A DNA stretch of 64,000 nt from Clostridium sp. (GCF_030532265.1 NZ_JAUNLM010000007.1:1-64000), one strand, 5' to 3'. Positions 34,928-43,650 are shown, counted from the stretch's first letter. Notes: generated by a model from the letters alone, not told the origin. Made by a program: numbers and translations.

Positions 34928-35617
34928 ATGGAATTCTTCTTTAGTATTTTCATTTATAGTCTTAAAGGTATAATCATTAGACTTGTAATAATCTATTATT
35001 GAAGGAAGAGCATCAATTGTATTTTTATTTATATCAGCGCAATGCATCAATAAAATAATATTATTTTTAGAGCTTTTAGAATTTTTTATATATGAAGAAG
35101 GAGAACCATTAGGATTTGCTCCATCCCCACTATCAACATTCCAATCATATATTTTAAAATTATTATCATGTAAAAGAGATACCATACTAGGAGTAAGTTT
35201 ATATGTCATATTATTAGTTCCAAAAGGAAACCTTAAAATTTTAGGACATATTCCAATAGTTTTATTAATTAATTCTTGAGTTTTAATCATTTCATTTAAA
35301 AAGCTTTTATTAGAAGAATAAAGTTTATTTCTTTCATGTGAAAAGCTATGTAATCCTATAGAGTGCCCTTCTTTATAAACTCTTTCAAGAATATTTTCTT
35401 TACCATCAATTTCTTTGCCAATCATAAAGAAAGTAGCCTTTACATTTTTTTCTTTTAAAATATCTAATATTTTAGGAAGAACTTTTTTTGATGGTCCATC
35501 ATCAAAAGTTAGATAAATTACTTTTTCTTCAGATTTGACAATAGCATTACAAGGTTTTATTGGAAATAGAGTAATAATTAAAATAAAGCTAAACATTAAA
35601 ATAAAAAATTTTTTCAT
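34916..35617 (-). CDS. Secreted polysaccharide deacetylase (NodB domain, PdaA-like)
   Basis: A 233-aa exported protein: a basic start, a hydrophobic segment (about 4-20) and probable cleavage after CNA near residue 25. The NodB domain shows TFDDGPS (catalytic Asp and metal Asp), HSFSH metal ligands, RFPFG, and LMHC near the end. Such enzymes deacetylate peptidoglycan sugars; the WNVDSGDGANPN region resembles PdaA-type cortex-modifying enzymes of spore-formers. The exact substrate is inferred. GAGGTG precedes the ATG at 35617, and the gene is divergent from uraA. Confidence 0.88.
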   Translation of the reverse strand: MKKFFILMFSFILIITLFPIKPCNAIVKSEEKVIYLTFDDGPSKKVLPKILDILKEKNVKATFFMIGKEIDGKENILERVYKEGHSIGLHSFSHERNKLYSSNKSFLNEMIKTQELINKTIGICPKILRFPFGTNNMTYKLTPSMVSLLHDNNFKIYDWNVDSGDGANPNGSPSSYIKNSKSSKNNIILLMHCADINKNTIDALPSIIDYYKSNDYTFKTINENTKEEFHYMK

Positions 35618-35702
35618 AAAAACACCTCATTAAAAAAACAGTAATAAATACTTAATATTATTTTTTCTAAAAAAGATAATTATATTCACTAATAAAAAAG
35701 TA

Positions 35703-35731
35703 TTGAATATGATAAAAAGATGTGATATACT
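35703..35731 (+). promoter_or_regulatory. Promoter of the uraA leader
   Basis: TTGAAT (35703-35708), 17-nt spacer and extended -10 TGA-TATACT (hexamer 35726-35731). Predicted start near 35738 gives a 229-nt leader. Confidence 0.65.
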
Positions 35732-35749
35732 TCAAGAAAATAAAATAAT

Positions 35750-35783
35750 CTTTAAGTTAGTCCAGAGAGGCTAGTAAGAAGTC
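35750..35783 (+). promoter_or_regulatory. PyrR-binding hairpin 1 (anti-antiterminator) of uraA
   Basis: AGTCCAGAGAGGCT (35759-35772) matches the PyrR-binding loop consensus of Firmicutes pyr genes. The 3' flank AGTAAGAAGT is identical to the right arm of the terminator downstream and can pair with its left arm (35846-35855), forming the antiterminator. PyrR with UMP would hold it in hairpin 1 and allow termination. Confidence 0.85.
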
Positions 35784-35845
35784 AAATAATTATACTATAA
35801 CTTTGTATAGTTATGCCCATATTTATATTAAAGTCGTATTTATAC

Positions 35846-35878
35846 ACTTCTTACTAGTTAGTAAGAAGTTTTTTTTAT
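35846..35878 (+). terminator. PyrR-controlled attenuator terminator of uraA
   Basis: A 9-bp stem ACTTCTTAC/GTAAGAAGT (35846-35854, 35861-35869), loop TAGTTA, then eight T. It is the terminator partner of PyrR hairpin 1. Confidence 0.88.
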
Positions 35879-35887
35879 AAATAAAAA

Positions 35888-35922
35888 CCTTTTTAATCCA
35901 GTCCAGAGAGGCTGAAAAGAGG
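35888..35922 (+). promoter_or_regulatory. PyrR-binding hairpin 2 of uraA, beyond the terminator
   Basis: A second AGTCCAGAGAGGCT (35900-35913) lies past the attenuator. Its lower stem pairs CCTTTTT (35888-35894) with the A/G-rich segment ending at 35922. No T-tract follows, so it cannot work by intrinsic termination; it abuts a pair of alternative hairpins that involve the Shine-Dalgarno sequence. Confidence 0.8.
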
Positions 35923-35957
35923 AGAAGTTTTAAATTTCTCCTTAATATAATGAGGAG
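35920..35957 (+). promoter_or_regulatory. Candidate Shine-Dalgarno switch of uraA
   Basis: CTCCT (35938-35942) can pair either with AGGAG (35920-35924, extended by further pairs to 35927) or with AGGAG of the ribosome site (35953-35957). The first choice leaves the ribosome site open. PyrR hairpin 2 uses 35920-35922, so bound PyrR would free CTCCT to hide the ribosome site. The pairing is seen; the switching is inferred. Confidence 0.55.
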
Positions 35958-35966
35958 TGATATTTT

Positions 35967-37232
35967 ATGCAATTATTTGAAACATGTGAATTAAAAGTAG
36001 AAAGAGACTTAAAGGCTAAAGCCTTAAGATGCGTTTTAGCACTTCAACATCTTATAGCTATGTTTGGAGCAACTATATTAGTGCCAATGCTTACAGGATT
36101 AGACCCATCAGTAGCATTATTTACAGCGGGAGTTGGAACTTTAATATTTCATATATGTACAAAAGGAAAAGTTCCAGTATTTTTAGGATCATCATTTGCT
36201 TTTATTGCCGTAATAAATGCAGTAAAAACAGATTATGGTGATTTAAGATATGCACAAGGCGGAATGTTCGTTGCAGGACTTATATATGTTCTTACATCTT
36301 TCTTAATTAAAAAAATTGGAGTAGAAAAAGTAAAAAAAGTTTTACCAGCTCAAGTTGTAGGACCTATGATAATGGTTATAGGACTTAATCTTTTACCAAC
36401 TGCAGCAGGAATGGTAAGTAAAAATATTATTCTTGGACTACTAACTCTTGGCATAACATTATTAATAAAATTTTTTGGAAGAGGATTTACAAAGCAAATA
36501 GCTATACTTATAGGTGTTGGAGTAGGTTATACAGTAGCACTTTTAACTGGATTTGTAGATACAGCATTAATAAGCGAAGCATCAATGTTTGCAATTCCAA
36601 ACTTTACATTACCTAAGTTTAATATAGGAGCAATAATGATAATAGCACCTGTAGTTCTTGCAGTTTTTATGGAGCATATAGGTGATATAACAACTAATGG
36701 AACTGTAGTAGGTAAAAATTTTATTGAAGACCCAGGTCTAAATAGAACACTACTTGGAGATGGACTAGCTACTTTAACAGCATCTATGCTAGGAGGACCT
36801 GCTAATACTACATATGGTGAAAATACAGGGGTACTTGCATTAACTAAAAATTATGATCCTTCAATATTAAGAATAACAGCGTTGTTTGCTATAGCTCTTA
36901 GTTTTATTGCTAAGTTTGGAACAGTAATAAGAACTATACCTGAACCAGTAATGGGAGGAATAAGCTTAATGTTGTTTACTATGATAGCGTTAATTGGAGC
37001 TAAAACAATTAAGAACGAAAAAGTTAAATTTAATTGGAAAAATATTATAGTAATTACTTCAATATTATTTGTAGGGCTTGTAGCACCATATATAAATCCA
37101 TATTTAGATCAAAACTTTGGATTTATAATAGGAATTAAGGTTACAGAAGCCGTAACTATATCAGGACTAAGCTTTGCAGCTATAGTAGGAGTTATAGTTA
37201 ATATACTATTAAATGGTATAAAAAGAAAATAG
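35967..37232 (+). CDS. uraA: Uracil permease (NCS2 family)
   Basis: A 421-aa membrane protein of the nucleobase/cation symporter-2 family with about fourteen segments, importing uracil with protons. Visible are the N-terminal ALQHLIAMFGATILVP, the EHIGDIT motif (EHIGD near residue 230), and GGPANTTYGENTGVLA, whose Thr/Glu/Asn pattern marks uracil rather than xanthine transporters. The PyrR sites upstream agree with control by pyrimidine supply. GAGGAG at 35952-35957 is the ribosome site. No other pyr gene is in the window. Confidence 0.94.
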   Translation: MQLFETCELKVERDLKAKALRCVLALQHLIAMFGATILVPMLTGLDPSVALFTAGVGTLIFHICTKGKVPVFLGSSFAFIAVINAVKTDYGDLRYAQGGMFVAGLIYVLTSFLIKKIGVEKVKKVLPAQVVGPMIMVIGLNLLPTAAGMVSKNIILGLLTLGITLLIKFFGRGFTKQIAILIGVGVGYTVALLTGFVDTALISEASMFAIPNFTLPKFNIGAIMIIAPVVLAVFMEHIGDITTNGTVVGKNFIEDPGLNRTLLGDGLATLTASMLGGPANTTYGENTGVLALTKNYDPSILRITALFAIALSFIAKFGTVIRTIPEPVMGGISLMLFTMIALIGAKTIKNEKVKFNWKNIIVITSILFVGLVAPYINPYLDQNFGFIIGIKVTEAVTISGLSFAAIVGVIVNILLNGIKRK

Positions 37233-37300
37233 TAATTTAATCACAATCTTCAAGTAATAATCATATTGTGTAATAGGATTATTATTTGGAGGTTTTTATT

Positions 37301-37681
37301 TTGAGAAAAAGAAATTATGAGAATAAAGACAAAAAGAAATCTACATTTAGTAAAGAATGTGAGAAAGAAAAGCTTGGGAAAATAACTGTATATGCATTTA
37401 AAGATAGTTTAGATGGAGAAAAACTAGAAAACATAAAAATTAACCTTTATAGAATAAATGGTATTTCTCCTCATCTTGAAAGAAGCTGTTATACAAACAA
37501 GCTTGGAAAAGTTGAATTTTTGAACATAGACAATGGTAATTATAGAGTCATAGAAATAATTGATAAAAGTAAATATGATAAGCCAGTTTATATAAAATGG
37601 AATGAAATAAATATTACAAATAATTACACTGAAGAAACTATATATATAATTAATAAAGAAAAGAAAACATATAAAAGTTAA
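37301..37681 (+). CDS. Cna-B/prealbumin-like fold domain protein, not secreted
   Basis: A 126-aa protein with a basic N-terminus (about 30 residues, Lys/Arg-rich) followed by one beta-sandwich-like domain. GKITVYAFKD, LENIKINLYRI, TNKLGKVEFLNIDNGNYRVIE is the pattern of Cna-B or SpaA prealbumin-type domains. There is no signal peptide, sortase motif or membrane segment, unlike most such domains. I chose TTG 37301, 8 nt after GGAGG; the TTG at 37286 overlaps that site. Function unknown; a spore coat role is possible but not shown. Confidence 0.7.
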   Translation: MRKRNYENKDKKKSTFSKECEKEKLGKITVYAFKDSLDGEKLENIKINLYRINGISPHLERSCYTNKLGKVEFLNIDNGNYRVIEIIDKSKYDKPVYIKWNEINITNNYTEETIYIINKEKKTYKS

Positions 37682-37684
37682 TAA

Positions 37685-37710
37685 GAGAATCCATTAAATT
37701 GGATTCCTTT
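37685..37710 (+). terminator. Short terminator-like hairpin
   Basis: A 7-bp stem (37687-37693, 37700-37706) with a 6-nt loop, then CTTTCTTTG. Weak. Confidence 0.5.
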
Positions 37711-37770
37711 CTTTGTTTTATGATATAATTTATAAAAACTTTAATAGATAGAAGAAACGGAGATACATTT

Positions 37771-38247
37771 ATGAAGATAAGAGTTAAATATTTTGAAGGT
37801 GCAACTAGATTAAAAAAAATAGAAAAAGGTAATTGGATTGATGTATATTCAAATAAGGATGTATTTGTTCCCGTCAATGAAAGAGCTATGATACCACTTG
37901 GATTTGCTTTAGAATTACCGAGTGGATGGGAAGCTCATTTAGCTCCAAGAAGTTCAACATTTAAAACATGGGGTATAATACAAACAAATTCAGTAGGTGT
38001 TGTTGATGATACATATATAGGAGATAATGATCAGTGGCATATGCCTGTATATTGTCTTGAAGGAAAACATTTTAAAGATGAAAAAAATTTAGATAAAAAT
38101 GAAAAGTTTGAAGGAACTTGGATTAAAAGAGGAGATAAAATAGCTCAGTTTAGAATAATGGAAGTTATGCCAGAAATTGAGTTTTTAGAGGTTGAATCAT
38201 TTGGAAATTCTGATCGTGGTGGATTTGGAAGCACAGGCAAAAGATAA
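37771..38247 (+). CDS. dut: dUTP diphosphatase
   Basis: A 158-aa trimeric dUTPase that removes dUTP and supplies dUMP. Motifs are in order: LGFALELPSGWEAHLAPRSS (motif 1 and 2 region), GVVDDTYIGDN with the catalytic Asp (motif 3), RGDKIAQFRI (motif 4), and DRGGFGSTGKR (motif 5). Two additions between motifs 3 and 4 (a 25-residue charged loop) make it slightly longer than the E. coli enzyme. Placed near uraA, though separately transcribed. Confidence 0.93.
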   Translation: MKIRVKYFEGATRLKKIEKGNWIDVYSNKDVFVPVNERAMIPLGFALELPSGWEAHLAPRSSTFKTWGIIQTNSVGVVDDTYIGDNDQWHMPVYCLEGKHFKDEKNLDKNEKFEGTWIKRGDKIAQFRIMEVMPEIEFLEVESFGNSDRGGFGSTGKR

Positions 38248-38250
38248 TAA

Positions 38251-38288
38251 AAAAAGACAAAAGCTTTGAAGCTTTTGTCTTTTTTTTA
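38251..38288. terminator. Bidirectional terminator between dut and the ABC-F gene
   Basis: A 14-bp stem (38251-38264, 38271-38284) flanked by A- and T-runs lies between two converging genes. Confidence 0.9.
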
Positions 38289-40220
38289 ATCATTATTTAA
38301 TTCTTCACTTAAAATTTCCCATTCTTCATAAAGACTTTCTATTTTAGCTTCAGTTTCAGAAATTTCTTTGTTAACTCTTTCTGATTCTTTAGGATTAGAA
38401 TAGATTTCTTCTAAGCATAAGTCATTATTAAGTTTTTCTAAAAGTTCTTCAGAATTAGATATTTCACTTTCAATTTCTCTAAGTCTTGTACGTTTAATTC
38501 TAATTTCTTTTTGAGCAAGTTTAACTTTTTTCTTTTCTTCTTTTATTTGAGTTTTTGTTTTACCATTAGAGAAATCTTCAAATTCTTTAAATCTTGTAGG
38601 GTTTTCTTTTTTCTCTATATAATAATTATAATTACCAAGATATTCATTCATGCCATTTTCTTTAAGTTCTACGATTTTATTTATTACTTTATTTAAGAAA
38701 TATCTATCGTGAGATACTATAAGCATACTTCCATCATAGCTTAAAATTGCATCTTCTAATGCTTCACGAGATGGAATATCTAAGTGGTTTGTAGGTTCAT
38801 CAAGAAGTAAAAAGTTCGATTTAGATAGCATAAGCTTTAATAAATTTATTCTACATTTTTCACCACCACTTAAATTTTCAATTTTCTTGAATACATCATC
38901 TCCAGTAAATAAAAATGAAGCTAAAGCATTACGTATTTTTGTAGTAGTAAGGTCAGGAAAAGCATCCCATACTTCATCTAAAATAGTTTTATTATAATCA
39001 AGGTCTGATTGTTCTTGATCATAATAGCCTATATTTACATTAGTACCAAGTACAACCTTTCCTTTATCACTATTAATTTTTTTCATAATTATATTAAGAA
39101 GAGTTGTTTTACCCCTTCCATTTTCACCAATTAAAGCAACTTTTTCTCCACGTTTTAAATCAAAAGATATATCTGAAAATAGCTTATTATTTTCAAATGA
39201 TTTTGATAAGTTTTCTATGTGAAGAACATCATAACCACTTTTTACAGCTGTTTCAAAAGAGATTTTAGAAGCTTCTTTTTCTTTATCTGGAGCATCTAAT
39301 CTTTCCATTTTTTCTAAAGCCTTTTCTCTACTTTCAGCTTTTCTTACACTTTTTTCTCTATTAAAAGATCTAAATTTTTGAATTATTTCTTCTTGTCGTT
39401 TTATTTCAGCTTGTTGAAGATTATAAGCTTTAAGCTGAGATTCATAGTCTTTCTTTCTAAGTTCTAAATATTTTGTATAAGGTGCATTATAACAGTTAAC
39501 ATGACCATTTATAACTTGAAATGTTTTATTTGTTACAGCATCTAAGAAAAATCTATCATGGGATATTACAAGAAGAGTACCTTTATATGTTTTTAAAAAT
39601 TCTTCAAGCCATTCAATTGCTTCTAAATCAAGGTGGTTTGTAGGCTCATCTAATAAAAGTATATCTGGAGATTGAAGAAGTAATTTACATAGTGCAACAC
39701 GAGTTTTTTGTCCACCACTTAAAGTTTGAATTTTTCTGTCAAAATCTTCTTCTAAAAAACCTAAACCTTTAAGTACTCTAGCTATGTCCCCTTTATATGT
39801 ATAACCACCTCTATGAGTATATAAGTCTTGAGCTGTTGTATAATCTTTTATTAATTTTTCATGATAGCTAGAATTAGACTCATCATAAGGTTCATTCATT
39901 TTTATTTCTAAATTTTTTATTTTATTTTCTAATTGAATTAGTGAATCAAAAACAGTACATGCTTCTTCATATATTGTATTTGTTGAATCAAGGTTTAAGT
40001 GCTGAGCAAGATAACCTATAGTTTTATTTTTATCTAAAAATATTTCACCTGAATCAGGTGTTAAATTTTTAGATAATATTTTAAATAAAGTAGATTTGCC
40101 CTCACCATTAGGACCAATTAAACCAACTTTATCACCTTCATTTATAGATACAGTTACATCTTTTAATACATCTTGTATACCATAACTTTTTTTTATATTT
40201 CTACAACTTAAAACAATCAT
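38286..40220 (-). CDS. ABC-F family ATPase (ribosome-associated, YdiF-like)
   Basis: A soluble 644-aa protein with two ABC ATPase domains and no membrane part. Walker A GPNGEGKST and GENGRGKTT, signatures LSGGQKTR and LSGGEKCR, and Walker B LLLDEPTNHLD appear in both halves. A charged linker of about 80 residues sits between them, and a coiled coil occupies the last 85 residues, as in YdiF/Uup. ABC-F proteins act on the ribosome, in translation or in antibiotic protection; there is no sign that this is a resistance subtype. Confidence 0.92.
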   Translation of the reverse strand: MIVLSCRNIKKSYGIQDVLKDVTVSINEGDKVGLIGPNGEGKSTLFKILSKNLTPDSGEIFLDKNKTIGYLAQHLNLDSTNTIYEEACTVFDSLIQLENKIKNLEIKMNEPYDESNSSYHEKLIKDYTTAQDLYTHRGGYTYKGDIARVLKGLGFLEEDFDRKIQTLSGGQKTRVALCKLLLQSPDILLLDEPTNHLDLEAIEWLEEFLKTYKGTLLVISHDRFFLDAVTNKTFQVINGHVNCYNAPYTKYLELRKKDYESQLKAYNLQQAEIKRQEEIIQKFRSFNREKSVRKAESREKALEKMERLDAPDKEKEASKISFETAVKSGYDVLHIENLSKSFENNKLFSDISFDLKRGEKVALIGENGRGKTTLLNIIMKKINSDKGKVVLGTNVNIGYYDQEQSDLDYNKTILDEVWDAFPDLTTTKIRNALASFLFTGDDVFKKIENLSGGEKCRINLLKLMLSKSNFLLLDEPTNHLDIPSREALEDAILSYDGSMLIVSHDRYFLNKVINKIVELKENGMNEYLGNYNYYIEKKENPTRFKEFEDFSNGKTKTQIKEEKKKVKLAQKEIRIKRTRLREIESEISNSEELLEKLNNDLCLEEIYSNPKESERVNKEISETEAKIESLYEEWEILSEELNND

Positions 40221-40368
40221 ATTTTATCCTCGCCTCGTATTTTTATAATCTTGTTTTATTATACTATTTATAAAGTTTTATATCAATTTATTACATAAAT
40301 AGAGGTTTTAATATCCTTTAATAGGTGATAATATAAATATAATTATAAGTATTTTTATGGAGGATAAT

Positions 40369-40974
40369 ATGAGGGAAAATAATATAGTTAGTACTTTACT
40401 TTTGAAAAAGAAAAAAAAAGAATTAGATTTGTATAATTCGGCTTATGAGCTTTTTAAAAACAAGGGGATTAATAATACATCTATAGATGAAATAGTAAAA
40501 AAAGCTGGGGTTGCAAAGGGGACATTTTATTTATACTTTAAAGATAAGTATGATGTTGTAGATAAATTAATTAACTTAAAAAGCTCAATGTTAATAAAAA
40601 AAGCTTATCAGCAAACTCAAAGTAAAAATTTTAAAGAGTTTGAAGATATGGTATTTTACTTTATAGAATATATAATAGATTATTTTAAGGGGGACAAACT
40701 TTTATTAAAGGTTATAAATAAAAATTTCTCTTATGCTATACATAAAGATTCTAAACTTTTAGAAAGTAATAAAGAAGTAAAAGAAATAATAGATGTATTT
40801 TTGGAAGAATTATCTAAAAAAGGGATTAAGAAAGAAGAAGGAGAAATAACATTATTCATGATATTAGAGCTAGTTGGAAGTGTATGTTATAGTTCAATAA
40901 TTTTAAATGAGCCAGCAGATATAGAAGTTATAAAACCTATTTTATTTAAGAAGGTTAGATGTATGCTTAGATAA
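40369..40974 (+). CDS. TetR/AcrR-family transcriptional regulator
   Basis: A 201-aa repressor-type protein. The N-terminal helix-turn-helix, FKNKGINNTSIDEIVKKAGVAKGTFYLYFKDKYDVV, fits TetR closely; the C-terminal ligand domain is not informative. I chose ATG 40369, because GGAGG at 40359-40363 lies 5 nt upstream and the earlier ATG at 40357 overlaps it. It is divergent from the ABC-F gene, whose promoter may share the 140-nt gap. Confidence 0.9.
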   Translation: MRENNIVSTLLLKKKKKELDLYNSAYELFKNKGINNTSIDEIVKKAGVAKGTFYLYFKDKYDVVDKLINLKSSMLIKKAYQQTQSKNFKEFEDMVFYFIEYIIDYFKGDKLLLKVINKNFSYAIHKDSKLLESNKEVKEIIDVFLEELSKKGIKKEEGEITLFMILELVGSVCYSSIILNEPADIEVIKPILFKKVRCMLR

Positions 40975-41014
40975 TTTTGAAAGGAGCTATCACTTTAAGA
41001 TAAGCTCCAAAATT
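40975..41014. other. Hairpin between converging genes
   Basis: GGAGCT (40983-40988) pairs with AGCTCC (41003-41008), flanked by AATTTT and AAAATT. It may act as a terminator in either direction but has no clear T-tract. Confidence 0.45.
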
Positions 41015-41017
41015 AAA

Positions 41018-41638
41018 TTATTTATCACCGTCTTTTGCAATTATATAACCAAGTTGAGGTTCACCTTTTAATAAGCCTATAATATATAATGTTTCAAATT
41101 CTCCAGGAACTAAAGATACGTCATTTAATGTCTTAGTAGTTATATTACTATCTGAAAATAGTAAATCAAAATCATATATTCCAGGGGATAGAGGATAATA
41201 GCCGGTTGTCTCTAAATACTCAACTTCATTAAATAGGGGATCAGAATTTTTAAGTGATAATGTAAGAAGTGGAGAATTTTGAGATAAATTTATAAATCTT
41301 AAAAAAGATATTTCAGAGTTAGTTTTACTACCTGCATCTTTTAAGCTAAATAATGAAAGATTAGAATTATTAGTTACTAAACTTACAGTATATACGTTAG
41401 AAGGTAGTAAAGTTATATTTTCTTTTAAAATTGGATTATCGTATGTTCCAGCTTTAAAGAGTTCTATTAAGTAAGTATCAGGAGCCATATTTACATATTG
41501 AGTTAATGTACCAAATTTAACATTTGATGCTAATAAAGAACCGTTAGCATATATATCATAAGATTCGGCTCCTGAAACTGCGTGAATAAATCTAATTTTA
41601 CATGATAAGTTAGGAAGATTAGAATTTAATAAAAACAT
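41018..41638 (-). CDS. DUF4397-domain protein
   Basis: A 206-aa beta-rich protein. FIHAVSGAESYDIYANGSL, LASNVKFGTLTQYVNMAPDTY and a repeat in the second half (SFLRFINLSQNSP, YYPLSPGIYDFDL) fit DUF4397, an immunoglobulin-like domain usually found in exported proteins, present here as two tandem copies. There is no signal peptide or anchor. Its role is unknown; clostridial spore surface proteins sometimes have such domains, but this is only a thought. It lies 8 nt after the next gene upstream and is cotranscribed with it. Confidence 0.78.
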   Translation of the reverse strand: MFLLNSNLPNLSCKIRFIHAVSGAESYDIYANGSLLASNVKFGTLTQYVNMAPDTYLIELFKAGTYDNPILKENITLLPSNVYTVSLVTNNSNLSLFSLKDAGSKTNSEISFLRFINLSQNSPLLTLSLKNSDPLFNEVEYLETTGYYPLSPGIYDFDLLFSDSNITTKTLNDVSLVPGEFETLYIIGLLKGEPQLGYIIAKDGDK

Positions 41639-41646
41639 TTAAACAC

Positions 41647-42186
41647 CTACTCTCTATAACAATACATATTTGTTAATTTTATAATTCTTTTTATTAGAGT
41701 TTTAGCAATCGGAAATGGAATCCTATAAGATTGCATAGTTTTTAAAATCATTGGATTATTAACTCTAATTTTTTCGAATATTTCATTTGGATTACATTTG
41801 TTTTGAGGTACTGGTCTAAATTTATTATCATTACAAATATCTATAAGGTCATTTTCATCTAAATCCATATCAAAATTTCTTAAAATTTCAGTTGGTATAG
41901 GAACATTAAATTCATTTTCCAATTCAGTACTAACTGCTTTGTTATAACAATAAAGTTCATTATTTTTACCTAAAGCATCTTCTATAGCTTGTTTCCTTAA
42001 GTCAAATTGAAAACCAAAACCTTCAGGAAGTTTATTATCAAAGTTTAAAAAATTATCTAATTTTATTGAATCAACGTTTGGACTAAATCCTGAACTTAAA
42101 TTTCTAAAGGATGAATCTATATTAAAAGTTTCAAAGATAGGCTCATCTTCTTCTAGAAAATACATATATTTTTTATCTGGTTTCAT
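41647..42186 (-). CDS. Unknown 179-aa protein, first gene of the DUF4397 operon
   Basis: I do not recognise this protein. It is soluble, acidic in the first two thirds (EEDEPIFETFNIDSS, DMDLDENDLIDIC) and basic at the end (AKTLIKRIIKLTNMYCYRE), with four cysteines. There is no signal peptide. GGAGGT precedes the ATG at 42186. Its stop lies 8 nt before the DUF4397 gene, so the two are a unit and may act together. It is divergent from the SufS-like gene. Confidence 0.72.
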   Translation of the reverse strand: MKPDKKYMYFLEEDEPIFETFNIDSSFRNLSSGFSPNVDSIKLDNFLNFDNKLPEGFGFQFDLRKQAIEDALGKNNELYCYNKAVSTELENEFNVPIPTEILRNFDMDLDENDLIDICNDNKFRPVPQNKCNPNEIFEKIRVNNPMILKTMQSYRIPFPIAKTLIKRIIKLTNMYCYRE

Positions 42187-42321
42187 TTTTTACCTCCAAA
42201 GAATAATATATATTAAATATATGAATTTAAAATATTGTTGTTACTTATACATATTCTTAAATTTTATTATATAGAACAATATAAGTTAGGGTGAGTACTA
42301 TATAGTGGGGAGGTTGTTTAA

Positions 42322-43626
42322 ATGGAAATGTATCGAAATGAATTAAGAGAAAAGATTATAGGTTTAGATAGTAAAATTACATTGAAAAATGGTAATAAAT
42401 CATGTCAAATAAATTTTGATAATGCTGCCACAACACCTCCATTAAAGAGCGTGATTGATTATATAAATTTATTATCAAATTATTATGCATCTATAGGAAG
42501 AGGAACAGGGCAGAAGGCAAGTTTTACAACAAAAATTTATAATGAAGCAAGGGAATATCTTTTAGATTTTTTCAATATAAAAAACAAAGATAAATATACA
42601 GTTATATTTGTTCATAACACAACAGAAGGAATAAATAAAATTGCTCAAACATTAGTAAATAAAAAAGATGTAGTATTAACAACAAGAATGGAACACCATT
42701 CAAATGACCTTCCATGGAGAGAAAATTCTAAAGTTGATTATGTAGAGGTTGATGAACTTGGAAGAATAGATTTTAATTCTTTAAATGAAAAAATTAATGA
42801 ATATAATGGTAATATAAAATTTTTAAGTATAACTGGTGCATCAAACGTAACAGGTTATATGAATGAAATTTATAAAGCTAGTAAATTAATTCATAAAGCT
42901 GGTGGAAAAATAATTGTTGATGGAGCCCAATTAGTTCCTCATGTAAAGGTAGATATGAGTGGAAAAAGCTCAGATGATTATATAGATTTTTTAGTTTTTT
43001 CAGCTCATAAATTATATGCTCCTTTTGGAGGAGGAGCAATAATATGTAAAAAAGATGAATTTAATTCAAAGAAACCTAATATGCAAGGTGGTGGGACTGT
43101 TGAATTAGTAAAGGATTTTGATGTAGAGTATTTAAATACTCCAGAAAAAAATGAAGCTGGAACACCTAATTTTTTTGGTGTAGCATCTTTAGTTAAAGCT
43201 TTAGAAGAATTAGATAAAATAGGCTTTAATAAACTTATTGCTAGGGAAAAAATGTTATTAGGAGTATTAAATGAAGGACTTAAAAATATAAATAATATAG
43301 TACTTTATGGAGATTGTAAAAATATACAAGACAGATTAGGTATAGAAGTATTTAATATAAAAGGTATTTATCATAGAGATGTAGCAAAACTTTTAGCAGA
43401 ACACAAAGGAATAGCAGTTAGACATGGGTGGTTTTGCGCTCATCCATATTGTAGAAGGCTTATGGGAATTGATGAGGTTAAAGCTTCTGAGTATCTTATG
43501 GATAATTCAAAGAAAATGTATGGAATGGTAAGAGTTAGCCTTTCTCCATATAATACAATAGATGAAATATATGATTTATTAAATGAACTTGAATATATAT
43601 CAAAAAATTATTCTAAAAAAATTTAA
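42322..43626 (+). CDS. Class V aminotransferase, SufS-like cysteine desulfurase
   Basis: A PLP enzyme of 434 aa. FDNAATTPP, EHHSNDLPW (PLP-stacking His), the DGAQLVPH aspartate, and the PLP lysine in FSAHKLYAPFGGG are present. A cysteine in RHGWFCAHPYCRR lies at the position of the SufS active-site persulfide cysteine. It should release sulfur from cysteine, or selenium from selenocysteine. No suf or isc scaffold gene is nearby, so it may serve another acceptor. GGGGAGGT sets the ATG. Confidence 0.85.
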   Translation: MEMYRNELREKIIGLDSKITLKNGNKSCQINFDNAATTPPLKSVIDYINLLSNYYASIGRGTGQKASFTTKIYNEAREYLLDFFNIKNKDKYTVIFVHNTTEGINKIAQTLVNKKDVVLTTRMEHHSNDLPWRENSKVDYVEVDELGRIDFNSLNEKINEYNGNIKFLSITGASNVTGYMNEIYKASKLIHKAGGKIIVDGAQLVPHVKVDMSGKSSDDYIDFLVFSAHKLYAPFGGGAIICKKDEFNSKKPNMQGGGTVELVKDFDVEYLNTPEKNEAGTPNFFGVASLVKALEELDKIGFNKLIAREKMLLGVLNEGLKNINNIVLYGDCKNIQDRLGIEVFNIKGIYHRDVAKLLAEHKGIAVRHGWFCAHPYCRRLMGIDEVKASEYLMDNSKKMYGMVRVSLSPYNTIDEIYDLLNELEYISKNYSKKI

Positions 43627-43650
43627 TAAAATAGAAAAGAGTAGTTAAAT

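Noticed and set aside
35750..35966. Purine-type or other metabolite riboswitch before uraA
   Set aside because: The two loops match the PyrR protein-binding consensus and the gene is a uracil permease; no riboswitch core is seen.
37241..37283. Two mutually exclusive short hairpins before the prealbumin-like gene
   Set aside because: Stems of 6 and 7 AT-rich pairs with long loops; likely chance in this base composition.
40357..40368. Earlier ATG for the TetR gene
   Set aside because: It overlaps the ribosome site GGAGG that serves the ATG at 40369.
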